Of a stretch of DNA of 54,842 bases, positions 43,199-53,232 are shown in pieces; position 1 is the first letter of the stretch; every line of letters begins with the position of its first letter. Origin of the DNA: Pseudomonadota bacterium (GTDB lineage: Bacteria; Pseudomonadota; Gammaproteobacteria; Steroidobacterales; Steroidobacteraceae); NCBI GenBank assembly GCA_023433465.1, contig JAEZCR010000006.1:1-54842 (forward strand), written 5' to 3'. Both the position numbers and the translations under genes were made by a program. Under the pieces are notes generated by a model. The model had not been told where the DNA came from, did no database searches, and saw nothing but the letters and a program-made list of their open reading frames with translations.

Positions 43199-44431
43199 TC
43201 AGGCCAGAGCGTCGATGACCTCGTTCGCGGCACGCACGCCGCTGTCGTGCGCACCATGCACCGTGGAGAATTCCGAGCGGCTGGTCGCCTCACCCGCGAA
43301 GAAGAGGCGCCGATCGAAGGGGCGCGCGAGTTGCGCACGCGCGTCCGCGCTACCCGGCACCGCGTAGCTGTAGCCGCCGCCGATACGGTTGTCGCGACTC
43401 CACGCGGATGCGGCCAGCGGTCGCAGCTTGCCGCGGATGTCGGATCCGAACAGCGCCGCGAGCTGGTCGAGCGCGAAGGCGAAGGCGGCGTCGATGCCGT
43501 CGCGGTCGACCTTGCGTGCGCCATCACTGCCGAAGAACGCCTCGATCACCGGCCGGCCGAGCGGCCGCAGGTAGTAAGCCGCCGTCGACGTGTCGCGCGG
43601 GTTACCGATGACCTGCGTCTCGGTTTCGAAGGGCGCGTCGCCCAGGATCTCGAAGAACAGCTTTTCGTTGCGTCCGAGCGGCAGGCGCGCCGCGGCGTTG
43701 CGCCACGCGTCGAGCTCCGCGGGTAGTTTGATCGTGCCGTTCGCGAGCACCTCGGTCGACACCGTGAGCAACGCGGCCCGCGCGCGCACGTCGCCCACGC
43801 GCGTCTTGAGCGTCACGCCCCCGGATCCGAGCGTGATCGACTCGACCGGAGTGTTGAGGTTCACCGTGATTTCACGCGGGATACTGCGCGCGACCAGCGC
43901 GCCGAGCCCGCTGAACACGCGCCAGTTGTTCTCCGTCGAGGATTCGTCGTAGCGCACGTAATCGGCGGCGGAGAGTTGATCGGGATTCGCGCCACTGATG
44001 AAGCCGACGATCGTCCGGATATAGTTGTTCCAGCGCGCATTCGGAATGAGCGCATCGCTCGCGCGATCGCTCGCGGGCGGAGACCGGGACAGCCGTTCGG
44101 TCCATTCCTTGAGCGACCTGCGAGCCTCGGCCTGCTCTTCGCTGGAAAACCCGAGCCCGCGATACTGGATGCCCCACTGGGCGGGCGATTCATCGATGTG
44201 AAGACCCGCGTCCCGCGCGATGTGAACCCAGGCGTTGTTCTCCGCCGAATGCAGCCAGCCGCAGCCGAGATCGAGCTCCTGGCCGGAGACACTGCGCGTC
44301 CAGGCGCGGCCGCCCAGGCGCGCATGCGCCTCGAGCAACATCGTGGAGAGGCCGCTGTGCGCGAGGCGGCGCGCCGCGCCAACGCCGGCCGCCCCACCAC
44401 CGACGATCACGACATCGACGTCGGCGCTCAA
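43199..44431 (-). CDS. FAD-dependent amine oxidase (flavin monoamine oxidase family)
   Basis: 410 residues from a TTG that overlaps the SDR stop (TTGA). The Rossmann FAD site is VVIVGGGAAGVGAARRL with the LLEAHARLGGRAWT signature. The C-terminal FAD-contact motif is FFAGEATSRSEFSTVHGAHDSG. The family oxidises primary or secondary amines to imines. No signal peptide, so cytosolic. Adjacency to an SDR and an amidase suggests use of an amide- or amine-containing substrate, but this is only context. Confidence 0.9.
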   Translation of the reverse strand: MSADVDVVIVGGGAAGVGAARRLAHSGLSTMLLEAHARLGGRAWTRSVSGQELDLGCGWLHSAENNAWVHIARDAGLHIDESPAQWGIQYRGLGFSSEEQAEARRSLKEWTERLSRSPPASDRASDALIPNARWNNYIRTIVGFISGANPDQLSAADYVRYDESSTENNWRVFSGLGALVARSIPREITVNLNTPVESITLGSGGVTLKTRVGDVRARAALLTVSTEVLANGTIKLPAELDAWRNAAARLPLGRNEKLFFEILGDAPFETETQVIGNPRDTSTAAYYLRPLGRPVIEAFFGSDGARKVDRDGIDAAFAFALDQLAALFGSDIRGKLRPLAASAWSRDNRIGGGYSYAVPGSADARAQLARPFDRRLFFAGEATSRSEFSTVHGAHDSGVRAANEVIDALA

Positions 44432-45297
44432 GGGAGTGTTACCCCCGTGAGCTCGGCGAGTTTCGCGACGAGCTCGTCCTGGAATTTCGTATCCAGCGAT
44501 TGCCGCGCGGGCGTCTGCCGCCGGCGGTGGAACCAGAGTCCGCCACTCGTTTTCGCGGCCGGGTCGTCACTGGCCGCGAGCCAGGTCTGCGTCAGGTAGC
44601 CCTGCTCGAGATCGTCGGGCGCGCCCGCGCCGCCCATTTTCGTGGGTACCCAGCCGGGGTCGACCGCGTTGCTCGACACCTTCGGCCAGCGACGCGCGAC
44701 CGCGAAGGCGAGCGTGGTGACGTAAAGCTTGCTTTCGGCGTATGCGCGGTGCGTGTCCCAGCTCCGCGAGGACCAGTCGATGTCGTCGAGTGGTCCCTCG
44801 CCACCCCGCTGCATGCTGCTGCTGAGATAGATCAACCGGTCGGGATGGTTGATAAGAGCGGTCAGCATGTACGGCGCGAGCACGTTCACCGCGAGCACCT
44901 TCGCGTGGCCTTCGGGCGTCGTGCCGCGGTTCGGTTCGCGATAGATGCCCGCGTTGTGGATGACGGCATCCATGCGGCCGATCGCGTTCACCTGCTTCGC
45001 GAGATCGCGCGTCTGCGCGGCGCTCGCGAGGTCGCCGATCGCGACACCGGCGGCGCGCGGCGCGAGATCCGAAAGCGCGGCGGCCCGTTCCTTCGAGCGT
45101 GCGTGCAGCACGACCTGGTGGCCGTCGGAGATCAGTTTCCGCGCCGCGCCCAGGCCGAGGCCGTCGGTCGATCCCGTGATGAAGATGCGGCGCACGCGGC
45201 GCTCCTGTGCTTGGGAAATCTTGTCGATGGACGCAAGGGCCAGCCCTAGTGAGAGGCCTTGGATCAGGCGACGTCGCGTCGACGATGCTTCGTTCAT
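44428..45297 (-). CDS. Short-chain dehydrogenase/reductase with Tat-like leader
   Basis: 289 residues. SDR core: TGSTDGLGLG (41-50), HNAG (114-117) and the YAESK active site with Y186 and K190 and Ser159/160. The N-terminus STRRRLIQGLSLGLALA resembles a twin-arginine export signal, unusual for an SDR because the cofactor would have to be co-exported. Closest in type to retinol-dehydrogenase-like SDRs. First gene of a minus-strand group with the amine oxidase and amidase. Diverges from the deacetylase over 117 bp. Confidence 0.87.
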   Translation of the reverse strand: MNEASSTRRRLIQGLSLGLALASIDKISQAQERRVRRIFITGSTDGLGLGAARKLISDGHQVVLHARSKERAAALSDLAPRAAGVAIGDLASAAQTRDLAKQVNAIGRMDAVIHNAGIYREPNRGTTPEGHAKVLAVNVLAPYMLTALINHPDRLIYLSSSMQRGGEGPLDDIDWSSRSWDTHRAYAESKLYVTTLAFAVARRWPKVSSNAVDPGWVPTKMGGAGAPDDLEQGYLTQTWLAASDDPAAKTSGGLWFHRRRQTPARQSLDTKFQDELVAKLAELTGVTLP

Positions 45298-45414
45298 CGC
45301 TGCCTCCAGCCGTTGCTCACTCTCAGTCCACTTGTCCCGGCGTTGAGTTCCCAGGCACCCGACTTTCGCGCGTTCGACCTACTCGTTTCGCGCTCAGTCA
45401 GTCAGACTGCCTCG

Positions 45415-46353
45415 ATGCGAATCAAAGTGTGCCTCGTGTTTCTGTATTTATTCGGCGCTTTCCCCGGCTTGCACGCGCAGGAACTTCCTGTTCCAGCCCG
45501 TGAAATATCGATCACGTTCGATGATCTGCCGGCCGTCGATTCAGACCTGGCCGGAACACGGCGCATCACGCGGGAGTTGCTGGCGTCCTTCCGCGCGAAC
45601 GACGTCCCCGTGATCGGCTTCGTGAACGAAGGCAAGTTGTTCGTGAGCGGCCAGATCGATGAGCGCGCGGACTTCCTGCGGCAATGGCTCGACGCCGGCC
45701 ACATGCTCGGCAATCACACGTTTTCGCACATCAGCATCTCGCAGGTGCCGTTCGAGGTTTACGCCGAGGATCTCGTGCGCGGCGAGACCGTGACGCGCAT
45801 GCTGCTCGAGGAACGCGGCGAGAAGCTGCGGTATTTCCGGCACCCGCAGTTACGCACCGGCCCGACGGAGGAATACCGCACGCGGGTCAACGCGCTGCTT
45901 GCGCAGCGCGGGTACATCACGGCGCCGGTCACGATCGACAACAACGATTACCTGTTCAATCGCGCGTATCGCGTCGCGCGCGAGCGCGGCGACGAGGCCG
46001 CCCGCAGACGCGTGGCTGACGAGTACGTCCCGTACATGGAAAGCGTGGTCGCGCACTTCGAAGGCCTGTCGCAGACTTTTCTCGGGCGACCGATGAAACA
46101 CACCTTGCTGCTGCACGCGAACGATCTGAATGCCGACCACTTCGGCGCGCTGGTAGCGATGCTGAAGAAGCGTGGCTACCGCTTCATTACGCTCGACGAG
46201 GCGCTGAAAGATCCCGCGTATCGATTACCCGAGGCGCAATCGGCGCGCGGCCTCTCATGGATTCACCGCTGGATGCTCGCGAAGGATCTGCCGATGCGGG
46301 AAGAACCGCTCGAGCCCGAGTGGATCAGGAAGCTGGCGCAGTCCGCGAATTAG
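45415..46353 (+). CDS. Secreted polysaccharide deacetylase (NodB family)
   Basis: 312 residues from the ATG at 45415. Signal peptide about 1-21 (ends GLHAQ). NodB motif 1 is TFDD (34-37, metal aspartate), and motif 2 is H101-x3-H105 (GNHTFSH). RYFRHPQLRTG supplies motif 3. These enzymes remove N- or O-acetyl groups from glycans, often peptidoglycan or exopolysaccharide. The substrate cannot be read from the sequence. It converges on DUF1801 with a 13-bp gap. Confidence 0.9.
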   Translation: MRIKVCLVFLYLFGAFPGLHAQELPVPAREISITFDDLPAVDSDLAGTRRITRELLASFRANDVPVIGFVNEGKLFVSGQIDERADFLRQWLDAGHMLGNHTFSHISISQVPFEVYAEDLVRGETVTRMLLEERGEKLRYFRHPQLRTGPTEEYRTRVNALLAQRGYITAPVTIDNNDYLFNRAYRVARERGDEAARRRVADEYVPYMESVVAHFEGLSQTFLGRPMKHTLLLHANDLNADHFGALVAMLKKRGYRFITLDEALKDPAYRLPEAQSARGLSWIHRWMLAKDLPMREEPLEPEWIRKLAQSAN

Positions 46354-46366
46354 TCCGGCGAATCGA

Positions 46367-46876
46367 TCAGGCGAGCCAGCCCGGAATCTTCGCGGCCTGC
46401 CTGATCCAGCTCGCCATCTGCTTTTCGTCGAAGGAATTCTCGCGGATGTCGTAGTAGCGAACATCCTTCGCCTTGCTGGGCCCGGGCGGCAGCGGATCGA
46501 GCGCCGCTCCCTTGAAGAACGTGACGCGCACGAAATGCGTGAAGACGTGCTCGGCGAGGAACCACCCGTTGCTTTCGACTCCATAGAACGGAGAGTTCCA
46601 TTTCACCGCTTTTCGCACCTTGGGTATCAGGCGGACGACGAGCTCGTCGATGCGTTTGCCGATGTCGCGCTTCCAGCCCGGCATCGCGGCGATGTATGCC
46701 TGCACCGGCGCATCGCCGTCGCCCTTGGAAATCTGCGGATTGCCGCCGGCAAGCAGGACGACCTTCTTGCTCTTGCCGCGCGCGGGCGCCGATTTCTTCA
46801 GTGACGTCTTCTTGTGCGCGGCGCCAGGACGTGCCGCGGGCTTGCCCTTCGTTTTCGCCCTGGTCCTGGCCGCCAT
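46367..46876 (-). CDS. DUF1801 domain protein with basic N-terminal tail
   Basis: 169 residues. The first 40 residues are very rich in Lys, Arg and Ala (MAARTRAKTKGKPAARPGAA), then a DUF1801 fold: GWKRDIGKRIDELVVRLIP, KVRKAVKWNSPFYGVESNGW and VRVTFFKGAALDPLP. Start ATG after GAGGAAG. Function unknown. The gene lies 4 bp after another DUF1801 gene, so the two form a pair. Confidence 0.85.
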   Translation of the reverse strand: MAARTRAKTKGKPAARPGAAHKKTSLKKSAPARGKSKKVVLLAGGNPQISKGDGDAPVQAYIAAMPGWKRDIGKRIDELVVRLIPKVRKAVKWNSPFYGVESNGWFLAEHVFTHFVRVTFFKGAALDPLPPGPSKAKDVRYYDIRENSFDEKQMASWIRQAAKIPGWLA

Positions 46877-46880
46877 GTTG

Positions 46881-47264
46881 CTACTTCCTCGCCGCGCCGT
46901 TCCGCGCCACCGCGGCCTTGATCAGTGCCTTGAACGCTGTCGCGTCGATCGAGTCACCTTCGCCGAGGTCGATCGCGCGCCGCACGTTGCCATCGAGGCC
47001 GGCGTTGAACAGCTTTTTCGGATCCGCGAGACTGGCGCCGTTCGCGAACGTGAGCTTCACGGCGTTCTTGTATGTCTCGAGCGTGCAGATGATGCCGTCG
47101 CGCGAGAAGGTCGGAACGCCGGCGGGGTTCGACGGCTTCTTCCACTTCCGTTCTTCGACGATCTTCGGATCCGCCGCGACGATCAGCGCGCGCATGCGAG
47201 CGACTGTCTCCTCACGCCAGTCCTTCGTTGCGGCCGTGTCCTTCGTTTTCGCTTTGGCGGGCAT
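46881..47264 (-). CDS. DUF1801 domain protein, second of a tandem pair
   Basis: 127 residues from the ATG at 47264; GTG 47273 would add three residues. DUF1801 features: VARMRALIVAADPKIVEERKWK, YGV-type replaced by VPTFSRDGIICTLETYKNAVKL and NGASLADPKKLFN. Function unknown. Upstream gene of the pair, 4 bp before the basic-tailed one. The proteins differ enough that this is not a recent duplication. Confidence 0.85.
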   Translation of the reverse strand: MPAKAKTKDTAATKDWREETVARMRALIVAADPKIVEERKWKKPSNPAGVPTFSRDGIICTLETYKNAVKLTFANGASLADPKKLFNAGLDGNVRRAIDLGEGDSIDATAFKALIKAAVARNGAARK

Positions 47265-47454
47265 GGCCCGCACTATACCGAGCGGCCTACCAGATGCTCA
47301 CGCCGAGGCGTCCTTGTTCGGCGCCGAGTTGAAAGGCTCCGGTCGATGAGCTTCGCGGGCGGACGGGAGATACGCCACGTGCCGGTTCCGGCATGCGACG
47401 CGGTTGCTGTTCGTACGATCCACGGTCGACTTGCCGTTTTACGGGTTAAAAGTA

Positions 47455-47484
47455 TTGACAAACGATTATTAGATATCGTTTACT
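47455..47484 (+). promoter_or_regulatory. Promoter and operator of the DUF2975-XRE operon
   Basis: A perfect -35 TTGACA at 47455-47460, and TTTACT at 47479-47484 as -10 (18-bp spacer). Between and across them lies a perfect inverted repeat AAACGAT-N8-ATCGTTT (47460-47481). The XRE protein encoded by the second gene is the obvious candidate repressor. Confidence 0.72.
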
Positions 47485-47510
47485 GTTCACCGCATCGCAA
47501 GTCGTCACCC

Positions 47511-48059
47511 ATGGAGTCACAACCGATGTTGGCCATGACCGCGGATCGCCTGAACACCATCCAGCGCGCTAGCAGGGCGCTGCTGATTTTCTTCATCTTC
47601 ATGTCCGTCATTCACCTGTGGAGCACGATCGCGACGATCGCGCACCCGTTTCCAGCCGGCAACCGAAGCCTGGCGGGCGTTGTGTTCGAGGGCGCTGCCA
47701 TCACCGACAAGATCCACGGCCTGTGGGTCACTCAGATGGTGTTGAGCGCCGCACTGACTCTGAAAATTCTCTATCACTTCGTCAGGCTGATGTTGCTGTA
47801 CGCGAAGGGCAGGATCTTCACGGCGCAGAGCGTCGCGCAGCTTCGCCAGGTCGGCCTGACTTTCGCCTTCGGGATCGTAGTCTGGCTCGTCGTGCTGATG
47901 GGCGCATGGCCACAGATCAGGGCCGCGGAGGATCAGTGGTTGAACATCATGCCGTCCTTTCCTGGCGGTTCGATCATTGGCGCCTGCGTGTTCCTGTTCG
48001 CCAGCCGGATCATGGATGAGGGTCGCAAGCTGCGCGAAGAACAGGACCTGATCGTCTAG
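47511..48059 (+). CDS. DUF2975 membrane protein
   Basis: 182 residues from the ATG at 47511 (ATG 47526 is possible). Four membrane helices (LLIFFIFMSVIHLWSTI, MVLSAALTLKILYHFV, LTFAFGIVVWLVVLMG, IIGACVFLFASRIM) with the DUF2975 signature LYAKGRIFTAQSVAQLRQVG between helices 2 and 3. It is paired with a small XRE regulator 14 bp downstream, the standard arrangement for this family. Function unknown. The reading frame is open far upstream but that part overlaps the opposite DUF1801 gene. Confidence 0.87.
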   Translation: MESQPMLAMTADRLNTIQRASRALLIFFIFMSVIHLWSTIATIAHPFPAGNRSLAGVVFEGAAITDKIHGLWVTQMVLSAALTLKILYHFVRLMLLYAKGRIFTAQSVAQLRQVGLTFAFGIVVWLVVLMGAWPQIRAAEDQWLNIMPSFPGGSIIGACVFLFASRIMDEGRKLREEQDLIV

Positions 48060-48073
48060 CAAGGTCGCCTCAC

Positions 48074-48322
48074 ATGCCTATCGTAGTGAACCTCGATGTG
48101 ATGCTTGCCAAGCGCAAGCTGCAATTGAATACGGTCGCCGAGCGTGTCGGCATCACGCCGCAGAATCTGTCTGTGCTCAACGCTGGCCGGGCCCGCGCGA
48201 TCCGCTTCAGCACGCTGGAGAAGTTGTGCGAAGTGCTGGAGTGCCAGCCCGGCGATCTGCTCGCATTCCAGGGCGAAGATCGTCGTGAACCGGAAAACCT
48301 GAGCGGAGCGCGGACGGGATGA
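48074..48322 (+). CDS. Small XRE-family regulator (YozG-like)
   Basis: 82 residues. Minimal helix-turn-helix: VMLAKRKLQLNTVAERVGI, then TPQNLSVLNAGRARAIRFSTL and LCEVLECQPGDLLAF. Such 70-85-residue XRE proteins accompany DUF2975 genes and probably repress their own operon through the palindrome at 47460-47481. Confidence 0.9.
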   Translation: MPIVVNLDVMLAKRKLQLNTVAERVGITPQNLSVLNAGRARAIRFSTLEKLCEVLECQPGDLLAFQGEDRREPENLSGARTG

Positions 48323-48407
48323 GGCCGCTCCGTTGCTGGCTATCTACCGCGAGTCAGGGAGTGGTATGCCGACACAGACGCATTGCGGGCTGGAATCAGC
48401 GCGCTAG

Positions 48408-50822
<2,415 letters not shown>

Positions 50823-50848
50823 GACTGACTCGGAAAAACGGGCCGAAA

Positions 50849-51907
50849 TTATAGCTGTTTCACGTGCCCTTGTTCCACGTGAAACGTGGCTTTTGGCGCC
50901 TGAAACAGCGCCGTCTGCGGGGTCAAGGAAGTCGCGATCATCTGGCAGCGAAGCGAGCTCAATTCGTCGAACAGTCGGTGCAAGTTTTTCTCGTCGAGCT
51001 CAGCCGCCGGGTCGTCCAGGAGCAACGTCGCGCGCAGCCCGAGCTCCTCCTGCAGGAGCTGCATCTGGGAGACGATCATCGCCACGGCCGTCAGCTTCTG
51101 CTGGCCGCGAGAGAGCGTCTCCCGCGCGATGCGTCCACTTCTCCTGAGCATGACGTCTGCGCGATGTGGACCTGATGTGGTCGTCCCGCGCGCACGATCG
51201 CTTTCGAGATGGCTGCGGAGGGAGTCTTCCAGCGATGTTCCCGCCGCCCAGCCCGTCGAGAAACTCGCGGTGACCCCCAAGCCGCCGAAACGCTCGAACG
51301 TTTGCTCGAGCCGCGGGGCGAGTCGTTGGATCGCGTTCTGCCGCGCGGTAGTCATGGCCTGACCGTTCCGAATCAGCTCGACGTCCCAGGCGGAGACGTC
51401 CCCCACCCCGGCGCGCAACGCAGCGTTCCGCTGCTTGAGGGCTCGGCTGTACCGGGCCCAGTGAACGCCGAAACTTGGTTCCACGTGGAACACCAGCCAG
51501 TCCAGCCAGCGTCGTCGGCGTTCCGGTCCCTGGTCCACGAGTTTGTGGATTTCCGGGTCGATGGCTTGGACCGCGAGCACGCCGGACAGCGCCAACAGGG
51601 ACGGTGCGTTCTCGCCGTTGATCCGGGCGCGTGTGCCGCCGTCGGCGGAGATTTCGACTCCAGCCTGCTGCGGCGGCTCATCGTCCGTACGGCCGAATAC
51701 GGTGAGCGAGGCTTGGCCGTGGCGTATGAGCCGCTCGCTGCTGCGCGTCCGAAATGACCGCCCGCGGCCCAAAAGGAAGATCGCCTCGAGAATGGAAGTC
51801 TTGCCGGCCCCGTTCTCACCGGCGATGAGATTCAGCTCGGGCGAAAACCGGAGATCCGCGGATTCAACGCAGCGGAGATTCTGGATCCGCAGCTCGGCCA
51901 GCGACAT
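50849..51907 (-). CDS. recF: DNA replication and repair protein RecF
   Basis: 352 residues. SMC-like ATPase: Walker A GENGAGKTS (30-38), signature LSRGQQKLTAVAMIV, and Walker B LLLDDPAAELDEKNLHRL. RecF helps load RecA at gaps through RecOR. The gene carries two near-perfect parS sequences, each within FHVE codons. It lies 21 bp after dnaN. Confidence 0.96.
   Translation of the reverse strand: MSLAELRIQNLRCVESADLRFSPELNLIAGENGAGKTSILEAIFLLGRGRSFRTRSSERLIRHGQASLTVFGRTDDEPPQQAGVEISADGGTRARINGENAPSLLALSGVLAVQAIDPEIHKLVDQGPERRRRWLDWLVFHVEPSFGVHWARYSRALKQRNAALRAGVGDVSAWDVELIRNGQAMTTARQNAIQRLAPRLEQTFERFGGLGVTASFSTGWAAGTSLEDSLRSHLESDRARGTTTSGPHRADVMLRRSGRIARETLSRGQQKLTAVAMIVSQMQLLQEELGLRATLLLDDPAAELDEKNLHRLFDELSSLRCQMIATSLTPQTALFQAPKATFHVEQGHVKQL
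50871..50886. promoter_or_regulatory. parS-like ParB-binding site 1 (within recF)
   Basis: TGTTCCACGTGAAACG matches the parS consensus TGTTNCACGTGAAACA at every position but the last. An extra partial site, TGTTTCACGTG, precedes it at 50856-50866. Location is the 3' end of recF, within a few kb of the likely origin, where gammaproteobacterial parS sites normally cluster. Confidence 0.7.
51477..51492. promoter_or_regulatory. parS-like ParB-binding site 2 (within recF)
   Basis: GGTTCCACGTGGAACA differs from the palindromic parS form TGTTCCACGTGGAACA by only its first base. It is about 600 bp from site 1. The parAB genes are not in the window; they usually lie beyond rpmH-gidB. Confidence 0.7.
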
Positions 51908-51928
51908 GCAAAGCCGCGGTGCCGTGCG

Positions 51929-53026
51929 TCAGAGACGCATCGGCATGACGACGTACTTCGAGCTCGGCGTCCCCGAGGCCCGCACGAGGCAGCTGCTGTT
52001 GCCGTCCGTGAGCCCCAGGACGACCTTCTCCGAATCCACGGCCGCCAGAGCGTCCAGGAGATAAGTCACGTTGAACCCGATCTCGACCTCATCGCCCTTG
52101 TATGCGACCTCGACCTGGTCCTCGGCTTCCTCTTGTTCCGGGTTATGTGCCTGGATCGTGACGAGATCTGGCTTCAAATTGATGCGAACTCCGCGGTACT
52201 TCTCGTTCGAGAGAATGGCGGTACGTTGCAGTGCCTGGCGGAGGCCTTCGCGGTCCGCCTCAACCTGCTTGGTGGGATTGGACGGGATGACACGGCCGTA
52301 CTCCGGGAATCGGCCATCTATCAGCTTCGAAGTGAAGCGAATGTCGCCGATCTGTGCGCGAACGTGATTCGATCCGATGGCGAGATCCACGTTTCCTTCG
52401 CCGCCCAGGATGCGCTGTAGCTCCAGAACGCCCTTGCGGGGCAGGATCACCTGCTGATTATTCTTGGCCTTGGACTCCAGCTCCGCCTCGCACAGCGCCA
52501 GGCGATGACCATCCGTGGCCACCGCACGCAGCGTCTTGCCATCGGTTTCCAGCAGAAGCCCGTTCAAGTAGTAGCGAACGTCTTGCTGCGCCATCGAAAA
52601 GTGCGTCTTGTCGATCAAACGTCGGAAATCGCCCTGGCCCAGGGTCAACGTCTGCTGAGCGTTGATCTCGTCGACCACCGGAAACTCGGAAGCGGGCAGC
52701 GAAGACAGCGTGAAACGCGACTTTCCCGCCTTGATCGATACACGTTCGCCGTCAGTCGCGACCGTTACCTGTGTCTTCTCGGGCAGTGCGCGGAAAATAT
52801 CCAGCAGTTTGCGACCCGGCACCGTCACATCTCCGGGCTGCTGCACCTGGCATGCGGCCGAAGCAACCAGCTCGACCTCGAGGTCCGTACCCGTGATGCT
52901 GATGCGGTTATTGCGCGCAGCCAGCAGGACATTGGAGAGAACGGGCATCGTTTGCCGACGTTCTACGACGCCAATGACGCTTTGCAGAGGAGCGAGGATT
53001 TCCTCGCGGGTCGCGGACAGCTTCAT
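51929..53026 (-). CDS. dnaN: DNA polymerase III beta subunit (sliding clamp)
   Basis: 365 residues, full length. N-terminus MKLSATREEILAPLQSVIGV, typical VLSNVLLAARNN and ITGTDLEVEL motifs, and the C-terminal PMRL end. Three clamp domains. It tethers the replicase to DNA. AGAAGG ribosome site. It follows dnaA on the minus strand across the probable origin region. Confidence 0.98.
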   Translation of the reverse strand: MKLSATREEILAPLQSVIGVVERRQTMPVLSNVLLAARNNRISITGTDLEVELVASAACQVQQPGDVTVPGRKLLDIFRALPEKTQVTVATDGERVSIKAGKSRFTLSSLPASEFPVVDEINAQQTLTLGQGDFRRLIDKTHFSMAQQDVRYYLNGLLLETDGKTLRAVATDGHRLALCEAELESKAKNNQQVILPRKGVLELQRILGGEGNVDLAIGSNHVRAQIGDIRFTSKLIDGRFPEYGRVIPSNPTKQVEADREGLRQALQRTAILSNEKYRGVRINLKPDLVTIQAHNPEQEEAEDQVEVAYKGDEVEIGFNVTYLLDALAAVDSEKVVLGLTDGNSSCLVRASGTPSSKYVVMPMRL

Positions 53027-53232
53027 GCGAATGCCTTCTGTTCTTAAGGATTTAAAGTCAGTAGTAGCAGCTATAGAGCCTGTGGACGACGGGGATTACA
53101 CGGATTCCTACAGACTAATCAGACATTTGTACTCAACCAACTCCCTGAATCAACTTACCCACAGCCTGACGGTACGTTGTGTGCGACCTGTGGATGAAAT
53201 TGTCCCCAAAAATATCCACAAGCTTTCCACCG
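53027..53232. other. Probable replication origin (oriC) between dnaA and dnaN
   Basis: 206 bp, clearly richer in A/T than the surroundings. DnaA-box-like 9-mers against TTATCCACA: TTACCCACA at 53155-53163, TGTGGATGA (reverse) at 53189-53197 and ATATCCACA at 53212-53220, each one mismatch, plus TGTGGACGA at 53081-53089 with two. An A/T-rich stretch (TTCTTAAGGATTTAAAG) lies at the dnaN side. The gap also holds the dnaN promoter. No boxes were seen in the dnaA-rpmH gap. Origin function is inferred. Confidence 0.6.

Noticed and set aside
46620..47510. Upstream extension of the DUF2975 frame
   Set aside because: It overlaps the opposite DUF1801 genes and the DUF2975 promoter and operator, and has no membrane-protein or other motif.
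48304..48332. CGGAGCG / CGCTCCG repeat after the XRE gene as a terminator
   Set aside because: The loop is 15 nt, the stem only 7 bp and there is no T-run, so it is not convincing.
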